Shown: positions 1 through 8,015, counted from the stretch's first letter. The stretch: 16,251 nucleotides of DNA from Bacillota bacterium (GCA_029266295.1 JAQSXD010000041.1:1-16251), one strand, 5' to 3'. Numbers and translations are program-made. Notes: generated from the letters alone by a model not told the origin.

Positions 1-1443
1 ATAGTTTCTTCCCGCATAATATATTACAAGTACAACAACGCCCATTACAATTCCTGAGAATAAGGGCTTCCATACAGATAAATTCATATTAAACCGAGTA
101 CCGGTATATCTCTTTACCGCTGCAAAATTCAGCACGCCGATGACGCCGTATGCGATGGAGCTTCCGATGGCAGCGCCCTGTACATTCAGACTTGGGATTC
201 CAGTCAAAATATATGTGGTTACAGCTTTCACCACTACGCCAATTGCTAGGGTTATCACTGCGACGTAGGGCTTGCTGAGCCCCTGAAGAATCCCTGCCAT
301 GGTCTGGGCGATTGATAGAAATACAATGCCGATTGCCAGAATAAACAGACACGGCGCAGCGCTGGATGCACTGGCGGCCTGCATTGGATAGATCAGAAGC
401 ATGATTGGTTCTGCCAGAACCATCAATCCAAAGGTGCAAGGAACTCCGATGATCATGGCGGTCCTGAGTCCCAGCCGTACGTTCATGTCCAGAAAAGCAG
501 TATCCTTGACGCTGTTTGCCGCGGCAATTGCAGGTACCATACTCAAAGCAATACTCAAAGCGAGTGCCATGGGGATATTGATTACCGGTCCCGCCATCCC
601 CGTCAGCTGACCATACAATGCGTTGGTTTCCTTGATACCGAAGCCGATTTCCTGAAGCCGTCTCATCACAATGGCCACATCGACAATAGTCATAATGGGA
701 AGAATTGATACGCCGATGGTAATGGGTACCGCAATGGCTGCGAGCGTACCAATGATTTTCCCGGCGCTTTCTTTTTCTACCTCATTGCATTCTTCTCGTT
801 CTTTTTTTAGTTTTTTCCGTTTTAAAAGATAAATGACCGCCAGTATGGCAACGCCTGCAATGGGCCCGATGCTTGTCCCGATGGTCGCTCCCGCTGCAGC
901 GTATTCAATCCCTTTGGGCACCAAGACAATCGCCAGGGTAAGACCGATGGCAACTCTCACGGCTTGTTCAACAAGCTGTGAAATCGCTGTGGGCTCCATC
1001 TGCTGCAGCCCTTGAAAATATCCGCGGTACACCGACATAAGCGGCACGAAGAGCAAGGCCGGCGCGATGGAAATCATAGCGTAATATGCTCCCGGATTTT
1101 TCAGCGCATTTACAATGGCTTCCGCACCAAAGAAAAAGACCCCAAAGGCCACGATTCCAAGTGCAAACATTAGAATAAACGATAGTTTAAAAACCCTGTG
1201 CGCTTCCGATTGCTTCCCCAAAGCAACGCGCTCAGAAGTCATTTTTGAGATGGCTGCAGGTGCTCCGTTTGTTGAAAATACGAGCAGAAACACATAGATC
1301 GGATATGCGGTCTGATAATAACCCATCCCCTCATCTCCGATGATATTACCAAGGGGAATCCTGAAAATTGCACCCATCACCTGTACCAAAAGTCCTGCGA
1401 TTCCTAATATTGCAGCTCCCCTTAAAAACGTCTTTTTACTCAT
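1..1443 (-). CDS. SpoVB/MurJ-like polysaccharide flippase (partial, 3' end cut by window)
   Basis: Multi-pass membrane protein of the MOP exporter superfamily, SpoVB-like branch. Members are thought to flip lipid-linked sugar precursors (peptidoglycan or polysaccharide) across the cytoplasmic membrane. I read 481 codons without a stop from ATG 1443-1441 to the window edge. B. subtilis SpoVB has about 518 residues, so only a short C-terminal piece should be missing. The N-terminus reads MSKKTFLRGAAILGIAG, followed by IFRIPLGNIIGDEGMGYYQ, which is the typical SpoVB-family opening. About a dozen hydrophobic segments follow, with a charged cytoplasmic loop (LLKRKKLKKEREE) near residue 205. The start is supported by GGGAGG about 5 nt upstream. 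Whether it acts in sporulation or in general envelope synthesis cannot be told from the sequence. It diverges from gpmI. Confidence 0.86.
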   Translation of the reverse strand, partial: MSKKTFLRGAAILGIAGLLVQVMGAIFRIPLGNIIGDEGMGYYQTAYPIYVFLLVFSTNGAPAAISKMTSERVALGKQSEAHRVFKLSFILMFALGIVAFGVFFFGAEAIVNALKNPGAYYAMISIAPALLFVPLMSVYRGYFQGLQQMEPTAISQLVEQAVRVAIGLTLAIVLVPKGIEYAAAGATIGTSIGPIAGVAILAVIYLLKRKKLKKEREECNEVEKESAGKIIGTLAAIAVPITIGVSILPIMTIVDVAIVMRRLQEIGFGIKETNALYGQLTGMAGPVINIPMALALSIALSMVPAIAAANSVKDTAFLDMNVRLGLRTAMIIGVPCTFGLMVLAEPIMLLIYPMQAASASSAAPCLFILAIGIVFLSIAQTMAGILQGLSKPYVAVITLAIGVVVKAVTTYILTGIPSLNVQGAAIGSSIAYGVIGVLNFAAVKRYTGTRFNMNLSVWKPLFSGIVMGVVVLVIYYAGRNY

Positions 1444-1480
1444 AATCCCTCCCAAACTTGCCTTTTTGAAATACATATCT

Positions 1481-1499
1481 ATTATACCAAAATTTTTGG
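1481..1499 (-). promoter_or_regulatory. Extended -10 promoter with adjacent palindrome for the flippase gene
   Basis: On the minus strand TGGTATAAT is a full extended -10 element (TATAAT at 1486-1481), about 40 nt before the flippase start codon. A convincing -35 is lacking, as is usual for extended -10 promoters. Directly upstream lies the perfect inverted repeat CCAAAATTTTTGG (1487-1499, 6+1+6), positioned in the promoter spacer where a regulator could bind. The palindrome is AT-rich and may be chance. Confidence 0.5.
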
Positions 1500-1528
1500 T
1501 CAGTTCTATATATTTTATATTTTAATTT

Positions 1529-1595
1529 TGCTATAATAAAAATTAATAAAAAACAGATCAGTTTTTGGAGAATTGTTGGATACATCGGATATAAT
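1529..1595 (+). promoter_or_regulatory. Candidate promoters for gpmI
   Basis: Two plus-strand -10 candidates lie upstream of gpmI. TGCTATAAT (1529-1537) is an extended -10 without a clear -35. TATAAT at 1590-1595 has TTGGAG at 1565-1570 as the nearest -35 (19-nt spacer, longer than ideal). The 195-nt AT-rich gap between the two divergent genes (1444-1638) holds no other gene that I can see. Confidence 0.45.
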
Positions 1596-1638
1596 AGTTC
1601 CATACATTACATATAAATAAAGAATAAAGGAGAACAAC

Positions 1639-3183
1639 ATGCAATTAAAGGCAAAACCGAATTTATTAATGATCCTGGATGGTTACGGCTCGGGAATCGA
1701 TTATGCAGGAAATGCAATAAATCAGTCACATAAAGAGAATCTGGACGCTTTATTCAGCAAATATCCCAATACCATCGTCGGAGCCAGCGGACTTAACGTC
1801 GGGCTTCCGGAAGGTCAGATGGGGAATTCGGAGGTTGGGCATCTCAATATCGGCGCAGGCCGTATTGTATATCAGGAGCTCACCAAAATTACAAAAGAAA
1901 TTCAGGAAGGTCTGTTCTTTCATAACGCCGCTTTAGAAGCTGCCATGGATCATGCGCTGGAAAACGGCTCTGCACTTCACCTGCTGGGCCTTCTCTCGGA
2001 CGGCGGAGTCCACAGCCACATCACCCATTTGTATGCGCTGATCGATATGGCAAAGCAGAAAGGCCTGACCAAGGTTTACGTACACGCCCTTCTGGACGGA
2101 AGAGATGTTCCGCCGCAAAGTGCTGAAGTCTATTTTGAAATGCTGGAAGAATATCTCGCAAAAGCCGGGCTTGGAAAAATCGCGCTGATCTCCGGGAGAT
2201 ACTACGGAATGGACCGTGACAATCGATGGGAACGGGTTCAGAAATTCTATGATGCAATGACACTTGGAATCGGCGAAAAAGCCGAAAGTGCTTCCGCCGG
2301 TCTGCAGGCTTCCTATGACAGAGGTCAGAACGACGAATTCGTTCTGCCTACATTGATCTGCAGTGCGGATGAAACTCCCGCAACAGTCAATGACAACGAC
2401 TCCATCATCATGTTCAATTTCAGACCGGATCGGGCAAGAGAAATTACAAGATGCTTCGTTGACAAGGGCTTTAACGGCTTTGAACGCGCAAAGACAATCG
2501 AAAATTTATCCTATGTCTGCATGACTCAGTACGATGCGGAAATGCCGAACGTACAGGTAGCCTTCCCTCCCCAGTCTCTGAAAAACACGCTTGGAGAATA
2601 CCTGTCTCAGCTCGATCTTATACAGCTTCGAATCGCTGAAACAGAAAAATATGCCCACGTAACCTTCTTCTTCAACGGTGGTGTGGAAGCCCCGAATAAC
2701 GGCGAAGAAAGGATTCTTATTCCTTCACCCAAGGTTGCCACCTATGACTTGCAGCCGGAGATGAGTGCTTATCTTGTTACGGAAAAGGTTGTAGCACAGA
2801 TTGAAGAAAGTGATTTTGATGTAATCATATTGAATTTTGCTAATCCCGATATGGTAGGTCACACCGGCAATATCGATGCAACCATCAAGGCCATCGAAAC
2901 ACTGAACGAATGTGTTCCAAAGGTCATCGACGCAGTCCTTGCCAAGGGAGGTCAGGTCATTATGACTGCCGATCACGGCAATGCTGACTGTATGCTTGAC
3001 GAGGAAGGCAATATCGTAACAGCCCATTCCCTCAATCCTGTCCCTCTGCTGGTCATTGCAAATGAACCTGTAACCTTACGGGACGGCGGCGTGCTCGCTG
3101 ATATCGCTCCAACCCTGTTGGATCTGATGAACATCGAAAAACCTGCAGAAATGACCGGAAGAAGTCTTCTGGTTCGCGAATAA
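1639..3183 (+). CDS. gpmI: 2,3-bisphosphoglycerate-independent phosphoglycerate mutase
   Basis: Interconverts 3-phosphoglycerate and 2-phosphoglycerate in glycolysis and gluconeogenesis. It is a cytoplasmic two-Mn enzyme of the alkaline phosphatase superfamily. The 514 residues match the usual length of about 510. The metal-site Asp14 lies in LMILDGYG and the catalytic Ser64 in GQMGNSEVGHLNIGAGR. Further family motifs are LLSDGGVHSH, HALLDGRDVPPQSA, SGRYYGMDRDNRWERV (substrate-binding Arg and Asp), FNFRPDRAREIT, NPDMVGHTG and TADHGNADCM (metal ligands). The start has AAAGGAG at 1626-1632, 6 nt before the ATG. It appears monocistronic rather than within a gap-pgk-tpi-eno cluster, and a terminator follows. 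No anomaly is seen. Confidence 0.98.
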   Translation: MQLKAKPNLLMILDGYGSGIDYAGNAINQSHKENLDALFSKYPNTIVGASGLNVGLPEGQMGNSEVGHLNIGAGRIVYQELTKITKEIQEGLFFHNAALEAAMDHALENGSALHLLGLLSDGGVHSHITHLYALIDMAKQKGLTKVYVHALLDGRDVPPQSAEVYFEMLEEYLAKAGLGKIALISGRYYGMDRDNRWERVQKFYDAMTLGIGEKAESASAGLQASYDRGQNDEFVLPTLICSADETPATVNDNDSIIMFNFRPDRAREITRCFVDKGFNGFERAKTIENLSYVCMTQYDAEMPNVQVAFPPQSLKNTLGEYLSQLDLIQLRIAETEKYAHVTFFFNGGVEAPNNGEERILIPSPKVATYDLQPEMSAYLVTEKVVAQIEESDFDVIILNFANPDMVGHTGNIDATIKAIETLNECVPKVIDAVLAKGGQVIMTADHGNADCMLDEEGNIVTAHSLNPVPLLVIANEPVTLRDGGVLADIAPTLLDLMNIEKPAEMTGRSLLVRE

Positions 3184-3202
3184 CAACAAAAGGAAATACA
3201 AA

Positions 3203-3247
3203 AGCCGTTCCGGTACTCTTTCTCGAGAGACGTGGACGGCTCTTTTA
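3203..3247. terminator. Two-way intrinsic terminator between gpmI and the cardiolipin synthase gene
   Basis: AGCCGTTCC (3203-3211) pairs with GGACGGCT (3234-3241) with one bulged T. The inner part can pair TCTC with GAGA. On the plus strand CTTTTATT follows. On the minus strand the same stem is followed by TTTTGTATTT, so it can end both converging transcripts. Confidence 0.8.
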
Positions 3248-3259
3248 TTCACGATTACG

Positions 3260-3294
3260 ATTCAAAGCCACTAGGTACGCCCTTGGCTTTGAAT
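3260..3294. repeat. Perfect 11-bp inverted repeat without a T-tract
   Basis: ATTCAAAGCCA (3260-3270) and TGGCTTTGAAT (3284-3294) form a perfect 11-bp stem with a 13-nt loop. It lies between the terminator and the stop codon of the cardiolipin synthase gene. No T-run follows on either strand, so it is not a standard intrinsic terminator. It may protect the 3' end of the minus-strand mRNA. Confidence 0.75.
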
Positions 3295-3305
3295 ACGAAC
3301 GTTCC

Positions 3306-4826
3306 TTACATCAGTGGTGAAAAGAGTCTCAGCAATGACATGAGTACCCTCTTCCTCAAAGGGAAGTGCTTCAAATCCTCCTTCGTAATTTCAACACCTA
3401 CTGCTATAATATCTTCGAAGTCTTTGACCATATCCGCAAGACAGCTGCACTGGTACATCCAAACCCCGCATTCAAAATGCAGATACAGGCTGCGGTAGTC
3501 CATATTAATGGTGCCGACAACACCGAAACAGCCGTCCACAACAAAGGTTTTAGAGTGAATAAACCCAGGCTCGTACTCATAAATTTTCACGCCGCTCTCA
3601 ATCAGGGCTGAATAGTATGACTGTGACACAGGGTGGACATACCATTTGTCGCCTTGATGAGGTGTTATAATCCGAACATCAACCCCGCACTTTGCTGCGT
3701 TGCACAAAGCATTAACCATTTCATGATCAATGATCAAGTATGGCGTTGTAATATAAACCGACCGCTCCGCTTTGTTGATCAGGTTCAAATAGACATTCTG
3801 GCTCACAGGTTCTCCATCCAGTGGGCTGTCTGCAAATGGGCATAAATATCCGTCAAAAGTGTCTCCATCAGTAATAATTGCACAGTCCTGATCAATCGGC
3901 TCATTTCTGAGATAGCTCCACATGGAAAAAAACATCACCGTTAGACTGCGAACCGCTTCCCCTTTCATCATGAGCGCAGCATCCTTCCAATGGCCATGCT
4001 TTTCGATGTGATTAATATATTCGTCTGCCAGATTGATTCCGCCCACGAATCCGGTATGCCCATCAATCACTGCAATTTTTCTGTGATCACGATTGTTGAG
4101 CCTCGGAGACAACAAAGGCACCATAGGATTAAAGACACTGCATTTGATCCCTTTGGCTTCCAGATACCTTGAATAATTCAGAGGTAAGGTTTCCAGACAG
4201 CCAGCGGCATCATAAATTATACGGACGTCTACCCCTAATGCAGCCTTTTCCGTCAGAATATCCAGGATGCTGTTCCACATCAACCCTTCTTCGATAATGA
4301 AATATTCCAGATAGATCGATTGCTCTGCCTTGGTTAATTCTTCCTTCAGCTTTTCAAATTTCGCCTCCCCGTTGGCCAGATATTGAGCGTGAAAATTTCG
4401 GTAAAGAGGATACCCGGCAAAGTTTCTAAGATAGCTGGACTGATTGAAGGCATCCTGATTTCCATGCTTCAGTTCTTCGCTCCGATTCCCATCGGTGCAC
4501 AGAATCTCGCTGCACACCTTGGAAATTGAAAGGATTTGAGCAGCTGTCTTCCGGCTTGTTCTATTTCCGCTGAAAAACAGATAAAAAAGTCCTCCGAAGA
4601 CAGGAAACAGCATAATGAGTATGATCCATGCGATCTTGTAGCTTGGATTGCTCTTATTATTCAGAATCCAGAAAACGCAGGCCACACTGAGCGCCACATT
4701 GAACCCATAAAAGACGCTGAAATAGCGGTTGAAACGAATGATAAAGCCAATCAGCAAAATCAGCTGAACAGCCATGATCAGGATAAATAGTGTTGTTTTA
4801 TATGCTTTTGCTTGATTTTGTTTCAT
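3306..4826 (-). CDS. cls: Cardiolipin synthase, phospholipase D superfamily
   Basis: Membrane enzyme that makes cardiolipin from two phosphatidylglycerol molecules. Its 506 residues are typical for bacterial Cls. Hydrophobic segments lie at about residues 11-31, 39-55 and 64-85 (the PLDc_N region). Two PLD catalytic motifs follow: H248-R-K250 with D255 (HRKIAVID, then GFVGGINLADEYI) and H424-S-K426 with D431 (HSKTFVVD, then GVVGTINMDYRS). Both HKD sites are intact. The ATG at 4826 has GAGGAGC about 7 nt upstream and lies inside the end of the upstream regulator gene (29-nt overlap, different frame). The two genes are therefore probably co-transcribed and translationally coupled, so the lipid enzyme may be under control of that regulator. 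Confidence 0.94.
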   Translation of the reverse strand: MKQNQAKAYKTTLFILIMAVQLILLIGFIIRFNRYFSVFYGFNVALSVACVFWILNNKSNPSYKIAWIILIMLFPVFGGLFYLFFSGNRTSRKTAAQILSISKVCSEILCTDGNRSEELKHGNQDAFNQSSYLRNFAGYPLYRNFHAQYLANGEAKFEKLKEELTKAEQSIYLEYFIIEEGLMWNSILDILTEKAALGVDVRIIYDAAGCLETLPLNYSRYLEAKGIKCSVFNPMVPLLSPRLNNRDHRKIAVIDGHTGFVGGINLADEYINHIEKHGHWKDAALMMKGEAVRSLTVMFFSMWSYLRNEPIDQDCAIITDGDTFDGYLCPFADSPLDGEPVSQNVYLNLINKAERSVYITTPYLIIDHEMVNALCNAAKCGVDVRIITPHQGDKWYVHPVSQSYYSALIESGVKIYEYEPGFIHSKTFVVDGCFGVVGTINMDYRSLYLHFECGVWMYQCSCLADMVKDFEDIIAVGVEITKEDLKHFPLRKRVLMSLLRLFSPLM

Positions 4827-5418
4827 GCTTTTGCTCCTCTGCCAGCCCGTTGAATCCGCTTACAATCAAAGTGCTCAAGGATCTGGTCAGCTGTTCCAGG
4901 GAGATGCGATTGTCTGATCGCACCCATTCCCGGTAGACAGACGTAAGTCCTGACGTGATGAAATCGATCGTAAAAGAAAGGATTTCCTTTTCCATTTGAA
5001 CGGTATTCTGGCACAGTTCAAGAAATCGCTCTTTCAGAATTGCTTTTATCTTATCCATAAGATTGTTGTAATCCTTTGACTGCACCAGCAAACTATAGAA
5101 TTCAATATCTTCATTGATCTCGCTTGTAATCTGATGAAACAGAGGGTATGGGTTATGAATGCTTTTCAGCAGATCTGCATGATCCAGAATTTGAAATATT
5201 TTGCCCACCAAATCATTCTCAATTTCGTCCAGCACATCGTATAAGTCCCTGTAATGAGAATAGAAGGTTTTCCGATTGATATCCGCATCCTCCGCAATCT
5301 CCGTGATGGTGATATCGGAAAGTTCTTTCTCTGACATCATTTTTATTAAGGCAAGCTTAATGGCTTTTCTTGTCTTTCTGCAGCGCTTGTCCATCTGTTC
5401 TTTTTTGTGATCCAACAT
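4798..5418 (-). CDS. TetR/AcrR-family transcriptional regulator
   Basis: DNA-binding repressor-type protein of 206 residues, a usual TetR length. The helix-turn-helix covers about residues 36-57 (DITITEIAEDADINRKTFYSHY), a textbook TetR recognition segment. The C-terminal part is all-helical and presumably binds a ligand that I cannot identify. It resembles TetR_C-type regulators of Firmicutes (TTRK.IK.AL.KLM.EK...ITI.EIA opening). I chose ATG 5418 because GGGGGGTGAG precedes it by a few nt; an in-frame start at 5493 would add 25 residues without a good ribosome binding site. It overlaps the cardiolipin synthase gene by 29 nt and diverges from the HD-domain gene. An inverted repeat lies 36 nt upstream, suggesting autoregulation. 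Confidence 0.91.
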   Translation of the reverse strand: MLDHKKEQMDKRCRKTRKAIKLALIKMMSEKELSDITITEIAEDADINRKTFYSHYRDLYDVLDEIENDLVGKIFQILDHADLLKSIHNPYPLFHQITSEINEDIEFYSLLVQSKDYNNLMDKIKAILKERFLELCQNTVQMEKEILSFTIDFITSGLTSVYREWVRSDNRISLEQLTRSLSTLIVSGFNGLAEEQKHETKSSKSI

Positions 5419-5453
5419 GGTCTCACCCCCCGTAAAGTAACAAAACGCATTCC

Positions 5454-5468
5454 GTTTATGGTATAAAC
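5454..5468. promoter_or_regulatory. Candidate TetR operator (inverted repeat)
   Basis: GTTTAT-GGT-ATAAAC is a perfect 6+3+6 inverted repeat, 36 nt upstream of the regulator start codon and downstream of its candidate promoter. The size and position suit a TetR-family autoregulatory site. Assignment is inference. Confidence 0.5.
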
Positions 5469-5492
5469 CACAAACACGCTTTCTTTTAGCCA

Positions 5493-5543
5493 TTGAAATT
5501 TAACACTCAATAGTATAATAATATACACATGAGGCAAAGGCAA
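5493..5543. promoter_or_regulatory. Overlapping divergent promoters around a palindrome
   Basis: Plus strand: TTGAAA (5493-5498) and TATAAT (5514-5519), with a short 15-nt spacer, point to the HD-domain gene. Minus strand: TTGCCT (5543-5538), a 17-nt spacer and TATTAT (5520-5515) point to the regulator gene. A second TTGCCT (5537-5532) with TACTAT at 16 nt is an alternative. The two -10 regions share the palindrome GTATAATAATATAC (5513-5526), so both promoters probably compete or are repressed together. Confidence 0.5.
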
Positions 5544-5618
5544 CAGGTTTATCGGAATTGCTATGGCGCAATAAAAAAAACAATCATTGGAAATACTGTT
5601 CCAAAGGAGAATTAAAAG

Positions 5619-6173
5619 TTGAAATTAATTAGGGCAAATCAAACGTTGAAATTAAAAACAAATCCCTTGGTCAGTGCTTCTGATATGGAGGTTTTAACCT
5701 CCTGCCTGAAGAATCTTTCAGCCAGCTCTTCTTTCATAAGCATGAAGAACTTTACCCAGCATGGACGAACAGATTGCCTGTTCCATAGCATTTCTGTTTC
5801 CTACTACAGCCTTGCTTCGGCAAGCCGCTTGCCTTTTATTTGGGATAAGAGGAGTCTTGTGAAGGGGGCATTGCTCCATGACTTTTTTCTTTATGATTGG
5901 CATACAAAAGATCGTTCCCATCGGTTCCACGGGTTTACCCATCCATCTGCGGCTTTGGCAAACGCTCGCAAGGAGTGGGGATTAAATGAAAAAGAGGCAG
6001 ATATTATTCGAAAGCATATGTTCCCCCTGATCCCTGCTGTCCCGCGATACCGGGAAAGCCTTCTGGTCTGTCTGGTGGATAAGCTATGCTCCGCTGCTGA
6101 GATCCTGCGCCTGCGACCAAGCAGTCAAGTAAAAACAATCTATCTGAATACCATAGAAAAAAAAGCTGAGTAA
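5619..6173 (+). CDS. HD-domain protein (predicted metal-dependent phosphohydrolase)
   Basis: 184 residues. The metal-binding HD signature is present: H56 (CLFHS), H87-D88 (LLHDFFLYDW) and D154 (CLVDKL). Further His residues lie at 104 and 108 (HGFTHPS) and at 133 (RKHMFP). These suit a small phosphohydrolase on a nucleotide or phosphate ester; the substrate is unknown. The start is TTG, chosen because AAAGGAGA at 5603-5610 precedes it by 8 nt and no ATG lies nearby. The 11-bp sequence GTTGAAATTAA recurs 27 nt downstream (5618 and 5645), giving a second in-frame TTG without its own ribosome binding site. It is 10 nt upstream of the PF06541 membrane protein gene and likely co-transcribed with it. 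Confidence 0.82.
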   Translation: MKLIRANQTLKLKTNPLVSASDMEVLTSCLKNLSASSSFISMKNFTQHGRTDCLFHSISVSYYSLASASRLPFIWDKRSLVKGALLHDFFLYDWHTKDRSHRFHGFTHPSAALANARKEWGLNEKEADIIRKHMFPLIPAVPRYRESLLVCLVDKLCSAAEILRLRPSSQVKTIYLNTIEKKAE

Positions 6174-6183
6174 GGAGGCAAAA

Positions 6184-6918
6184 ATGTTAGTTTATCAATC
6201 TATCTGCTGGTTGTTTTTGTACAGCGTCATAGGCTGGTTCTACGAAACGATCCTTTGCTCCGTAACAGAACGAAAATGGGTCAACCGAGGGTTTCTAAAC
6301 GGACCCTACTGTCCTATTTACGGATTCGGTGCTGTATTATGTGTCCTGCTGCTGGACAGAACTCAAAACCCCATCGCTTTATTCTATCTGGGAATGGTAA
6401 CTGCCTGCTCCCTGGAATACTTTACTTCCTGGTTGATGGAAAAATTATTCATGGCAAGGTGGTGGGATTACTCATCTCATAAATACAACCTGAATGGACG
6501 GATCTCTCTAGCCGGAGCCTTGGTTTTTGGAACATTTTCCGTGCTGCTGGTACGATTTGCTCATCCGTGGGTCATTCACCAAACGGAGCTCCTGTCGGAT
6601 CAAGTGGTTATGATTGCGGGTTTACTCATTGCCTTTGTTTTCCTCGCAGACTGCACCGTGACAGTCTTAACGATTCTTGGCTTAAATAAAAAGCTTCAGC
6701 TTGCAGATCTGAAAATACAAATCACTGAATTTAAGCTGCAGGTAAGTGAAATCAAAGAAGTCATTTCAAGGCTGAATCTTCAGGAGAAACGACTGTTAAG
6801 AGCCTTTCCAAAGCTGAAATCGGTGATCTATGATGATGCACTTCAGCTCATCAAGGAAGATTTCAGCGACAAGCTTCGGAAAACCAAAGAACAGCTCAGA
6901 AAGTACCACCAAAGTTAA
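6184..6918 (+). CDS. CmpB-type putative ABC-transporter type IV membrane protein (PF06541)
   Basis: 244 residues of a family common in Clostridia and named as a putative ABC-transporter permease without biochemical proof. About five hydrophobic segments fill the first 165 residues. Conserved stretches are VIGWFYE near the N-terminus, NRGFLNGPYCPIYGFG (about 35-50) and the sequence from LEYFTSWLMEKLF through ARWWDYS to NLNGRISL (about 78-113). The last 75 residues are charged, with coiled-coil character (LADLKIQITEFKLQVSEIKE), and should be cytoplasmic. TAAGGAGG overlaps the stop of the HD-domain gene and serves this ATG, so the pair is translationally linked. No ATP-binding subunit is nearby, which argues against a conventional ABC transporter role. 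Confidence 0.87.
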   Translation: MLVYQSICWLFLYSVIGWFYETILCSVTERKWVNRGFLNGPYCPIYGFGAVLCVLLLDRTQNPIALFYLGMVTACSLEYFTSWLMEKLFMARWWDYSSHKYNLNGRISLAGALVFGTFSVLLVRFAHPWVIHQTELLSDQVVMIAGLLIAFVFLADCTVTVLTILGLNKKLQLADLKIQITEFKLQVSEIKEVISRLNLQEKRLLRAFPKLKSVIYDDALQLIKEDFSDKLRKTKEQLRKYHQS

Positions 6919-7029
6919 AGACAAACGAGTAAAACTCTGGAATAAAGCAATTGGAAACACGTTAAGTTGAACTGTCCAATCAGTTTAGGAACCACCCCAA
7001 AAAATCGTGAAAACAGGAGAGGAACTTCG

Positions 7030-7866
7030 ATGAATCAACAGATGAAATCGCAAATCAACGTACTGGTGACCTTAGACTCCAATTATTTAAAGCCACTGCG
7101 GGTAATGCTGAAGTCCATGTTTTTAAATAATTCAGATGAGGTCTTTCAGATTTATTTATTACATACCAGTCTGAAGACCGATGAGATCGCCGAACTTGAA
7201 GCGTTCGTATCCGCTCATAGCAGCCGCCTGGTGGTCATCCGCGTCAATGACAACTGGTTCCAGGACGCGCCGGTACTGTTCCATTATACTAAAGAAATGT
7301 ATTTCCGATTGCTTGCATATCAACTTCTTCCTCCGGATCTGGATCGTATCTTATATCTGGACCCGGATATCCTTGTACTGAATTCCGTTCGAAAACTCTA
7401 CGATACGAATATGCAAGGGTTTCTTTATGCCGCAGCATTCCATGACAAAATATCCGTTCGTGAGATCAACCGCATCCGGCTGCTTCCCTATGAAATAGAA
7501 TCCTACTATAATTCAGGGGTGTTACTGATGAATTTGGAGCAACTGCGCAGGGAAGCCGATGAAAAGGAAATATTCCGCTTCGTCGAAGAGAACCGAGCGA
7601 AGCTCGTTATGCCGGATCAGGACATTCTCAACGCATTATACGCAAAACAGATCAAAAGCCTGGATGAGCTTTATTATAATTATGATGCACGATACTATAT
7701 TTACTACAAGCTCACCACAAACGGCAGCTTTGATATGGATCGAGTAATCAACGAAACTGTATTTCTTCATTTTTGTGGTAAAAAGAAACCCTGGAGCAAG
7801 AAATATACGGGGGTTTTTCACGCACTTTATAAACATTACGAAAGACAAACGCTACTGCCGGTGTAA
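7030..7866 (+). CDS. Glycosyltransferase family 8 protein
   Basis: Retaining glycosyltransferase with a GT-A fold, related to LgtC and glycogenin-type enzymes. It transfers a sugar from a nucleotide-sugar donor in a Mn-dependent reaction, probably to an envelope glycan here. 278 residues. Motifs: N-terminal INVLVTLDSNYLKPL; the metal-binding DxD at D111-P-D113 (ILYLDPDILV); YYNSGVLLMNL (159-169); MPDQDILN (194-201); and HFCGKKKPW (247-255) with the C-terminal metal-ligand His247. I chose ATG 7030 because AGGAGAGG lies about 8 nt upstream; an earlier in-frame ATG at 6967 lacks one. It is 111 nt after the CmpB-type gene, with no terminator seen between them, so read-through is possible. Donor and acceptor are unknown. 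Confidence 0.92.
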   Translation: MNQQMKSQINVLVTLDSNYLKPLRVMLKSMFLNNSDEVFQIYLLHTSLKTDEIAELEAFVSAHSSRLVVIRVNDNWFQDAPVLFHYTKEMYFRLLAYQLLPPDLDRILYLDPDILVLNSVRKLYDTNMQGFLYAAAFHDKISVREINRIRLLPYEIESYYNSGVLLMNLEQLRREADEKEIFRFVEENRAKLVMPDQDILNALYAKQIKSLDELYYNYDARYYIYYKLTTNGSFDMDRVINETVFLHFCGKKKPWSKKYTGVFHALYKHYERQTLLPV

Positions 7867-7876
7867 TCGTATCTAT

Positions 7877-7907
7877 GGCCTCAGATTTTTATCTGATGGC
7901 CTTTTTT
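7877..7907 (+). terminator. Strong intrinsic terminator after the glycosyltransferase gene
   Basis: GGCC-TCAGAT, a TTTT loop, ATCTGA-T-GGCC (a 10-bp stem with one bulged T), then TTTTTT at 7902-7907. It begins 10 nt after the stop codon and separates this group from the corrinoid operon. Confidence 0.92.
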
Positions 7908-7966
7908 ATATCTTCCATTTTGTATTTTCCTGTAGATTTTTATCCATATATCTCCATCTCATCTAT

Positions 7967-7995
7967 TTGAAACACAATCCTTGTTGCGTTATACT
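7967..7995 (+). promoter_or_regulatory. Promoter of the corrinoid methyltransferase operon
   Basis: TTGAAA (7967-7972), a 17-nt spacer and TATACT (7990-7995) form a good sigma-A-type promoter. The start site would be near 8002, giving a 5' leader of about 98 nt before the corrinoid protein gene. Confidence 0.7.
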
Positions 7996-8005
7996 GAACT
8001 TGACT

Positions 8006-8015
8006 TGTATATACA
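8006..8015. promoter_or_regulatory. 10-bp palindrome at the predicted transcription start
   Basis: TGTATATACA is a perfect 10-bp palindrome just downstream of the predicted start site, a place where a bound repressor would block the operon. No regulator gene lies beside the operon. It is short and AT-rich, so chance is possible. Confidence 0.35.

Noticed and set aside
6919..7029. Terminator or promoter between the CmpB-type and glycosyltransferase genes.
   Set aside because: The only inverted match (TTGGA and TCCAA, 19-nt loop) is short and has no T-run, and no convincing -35/-10 pair was found.
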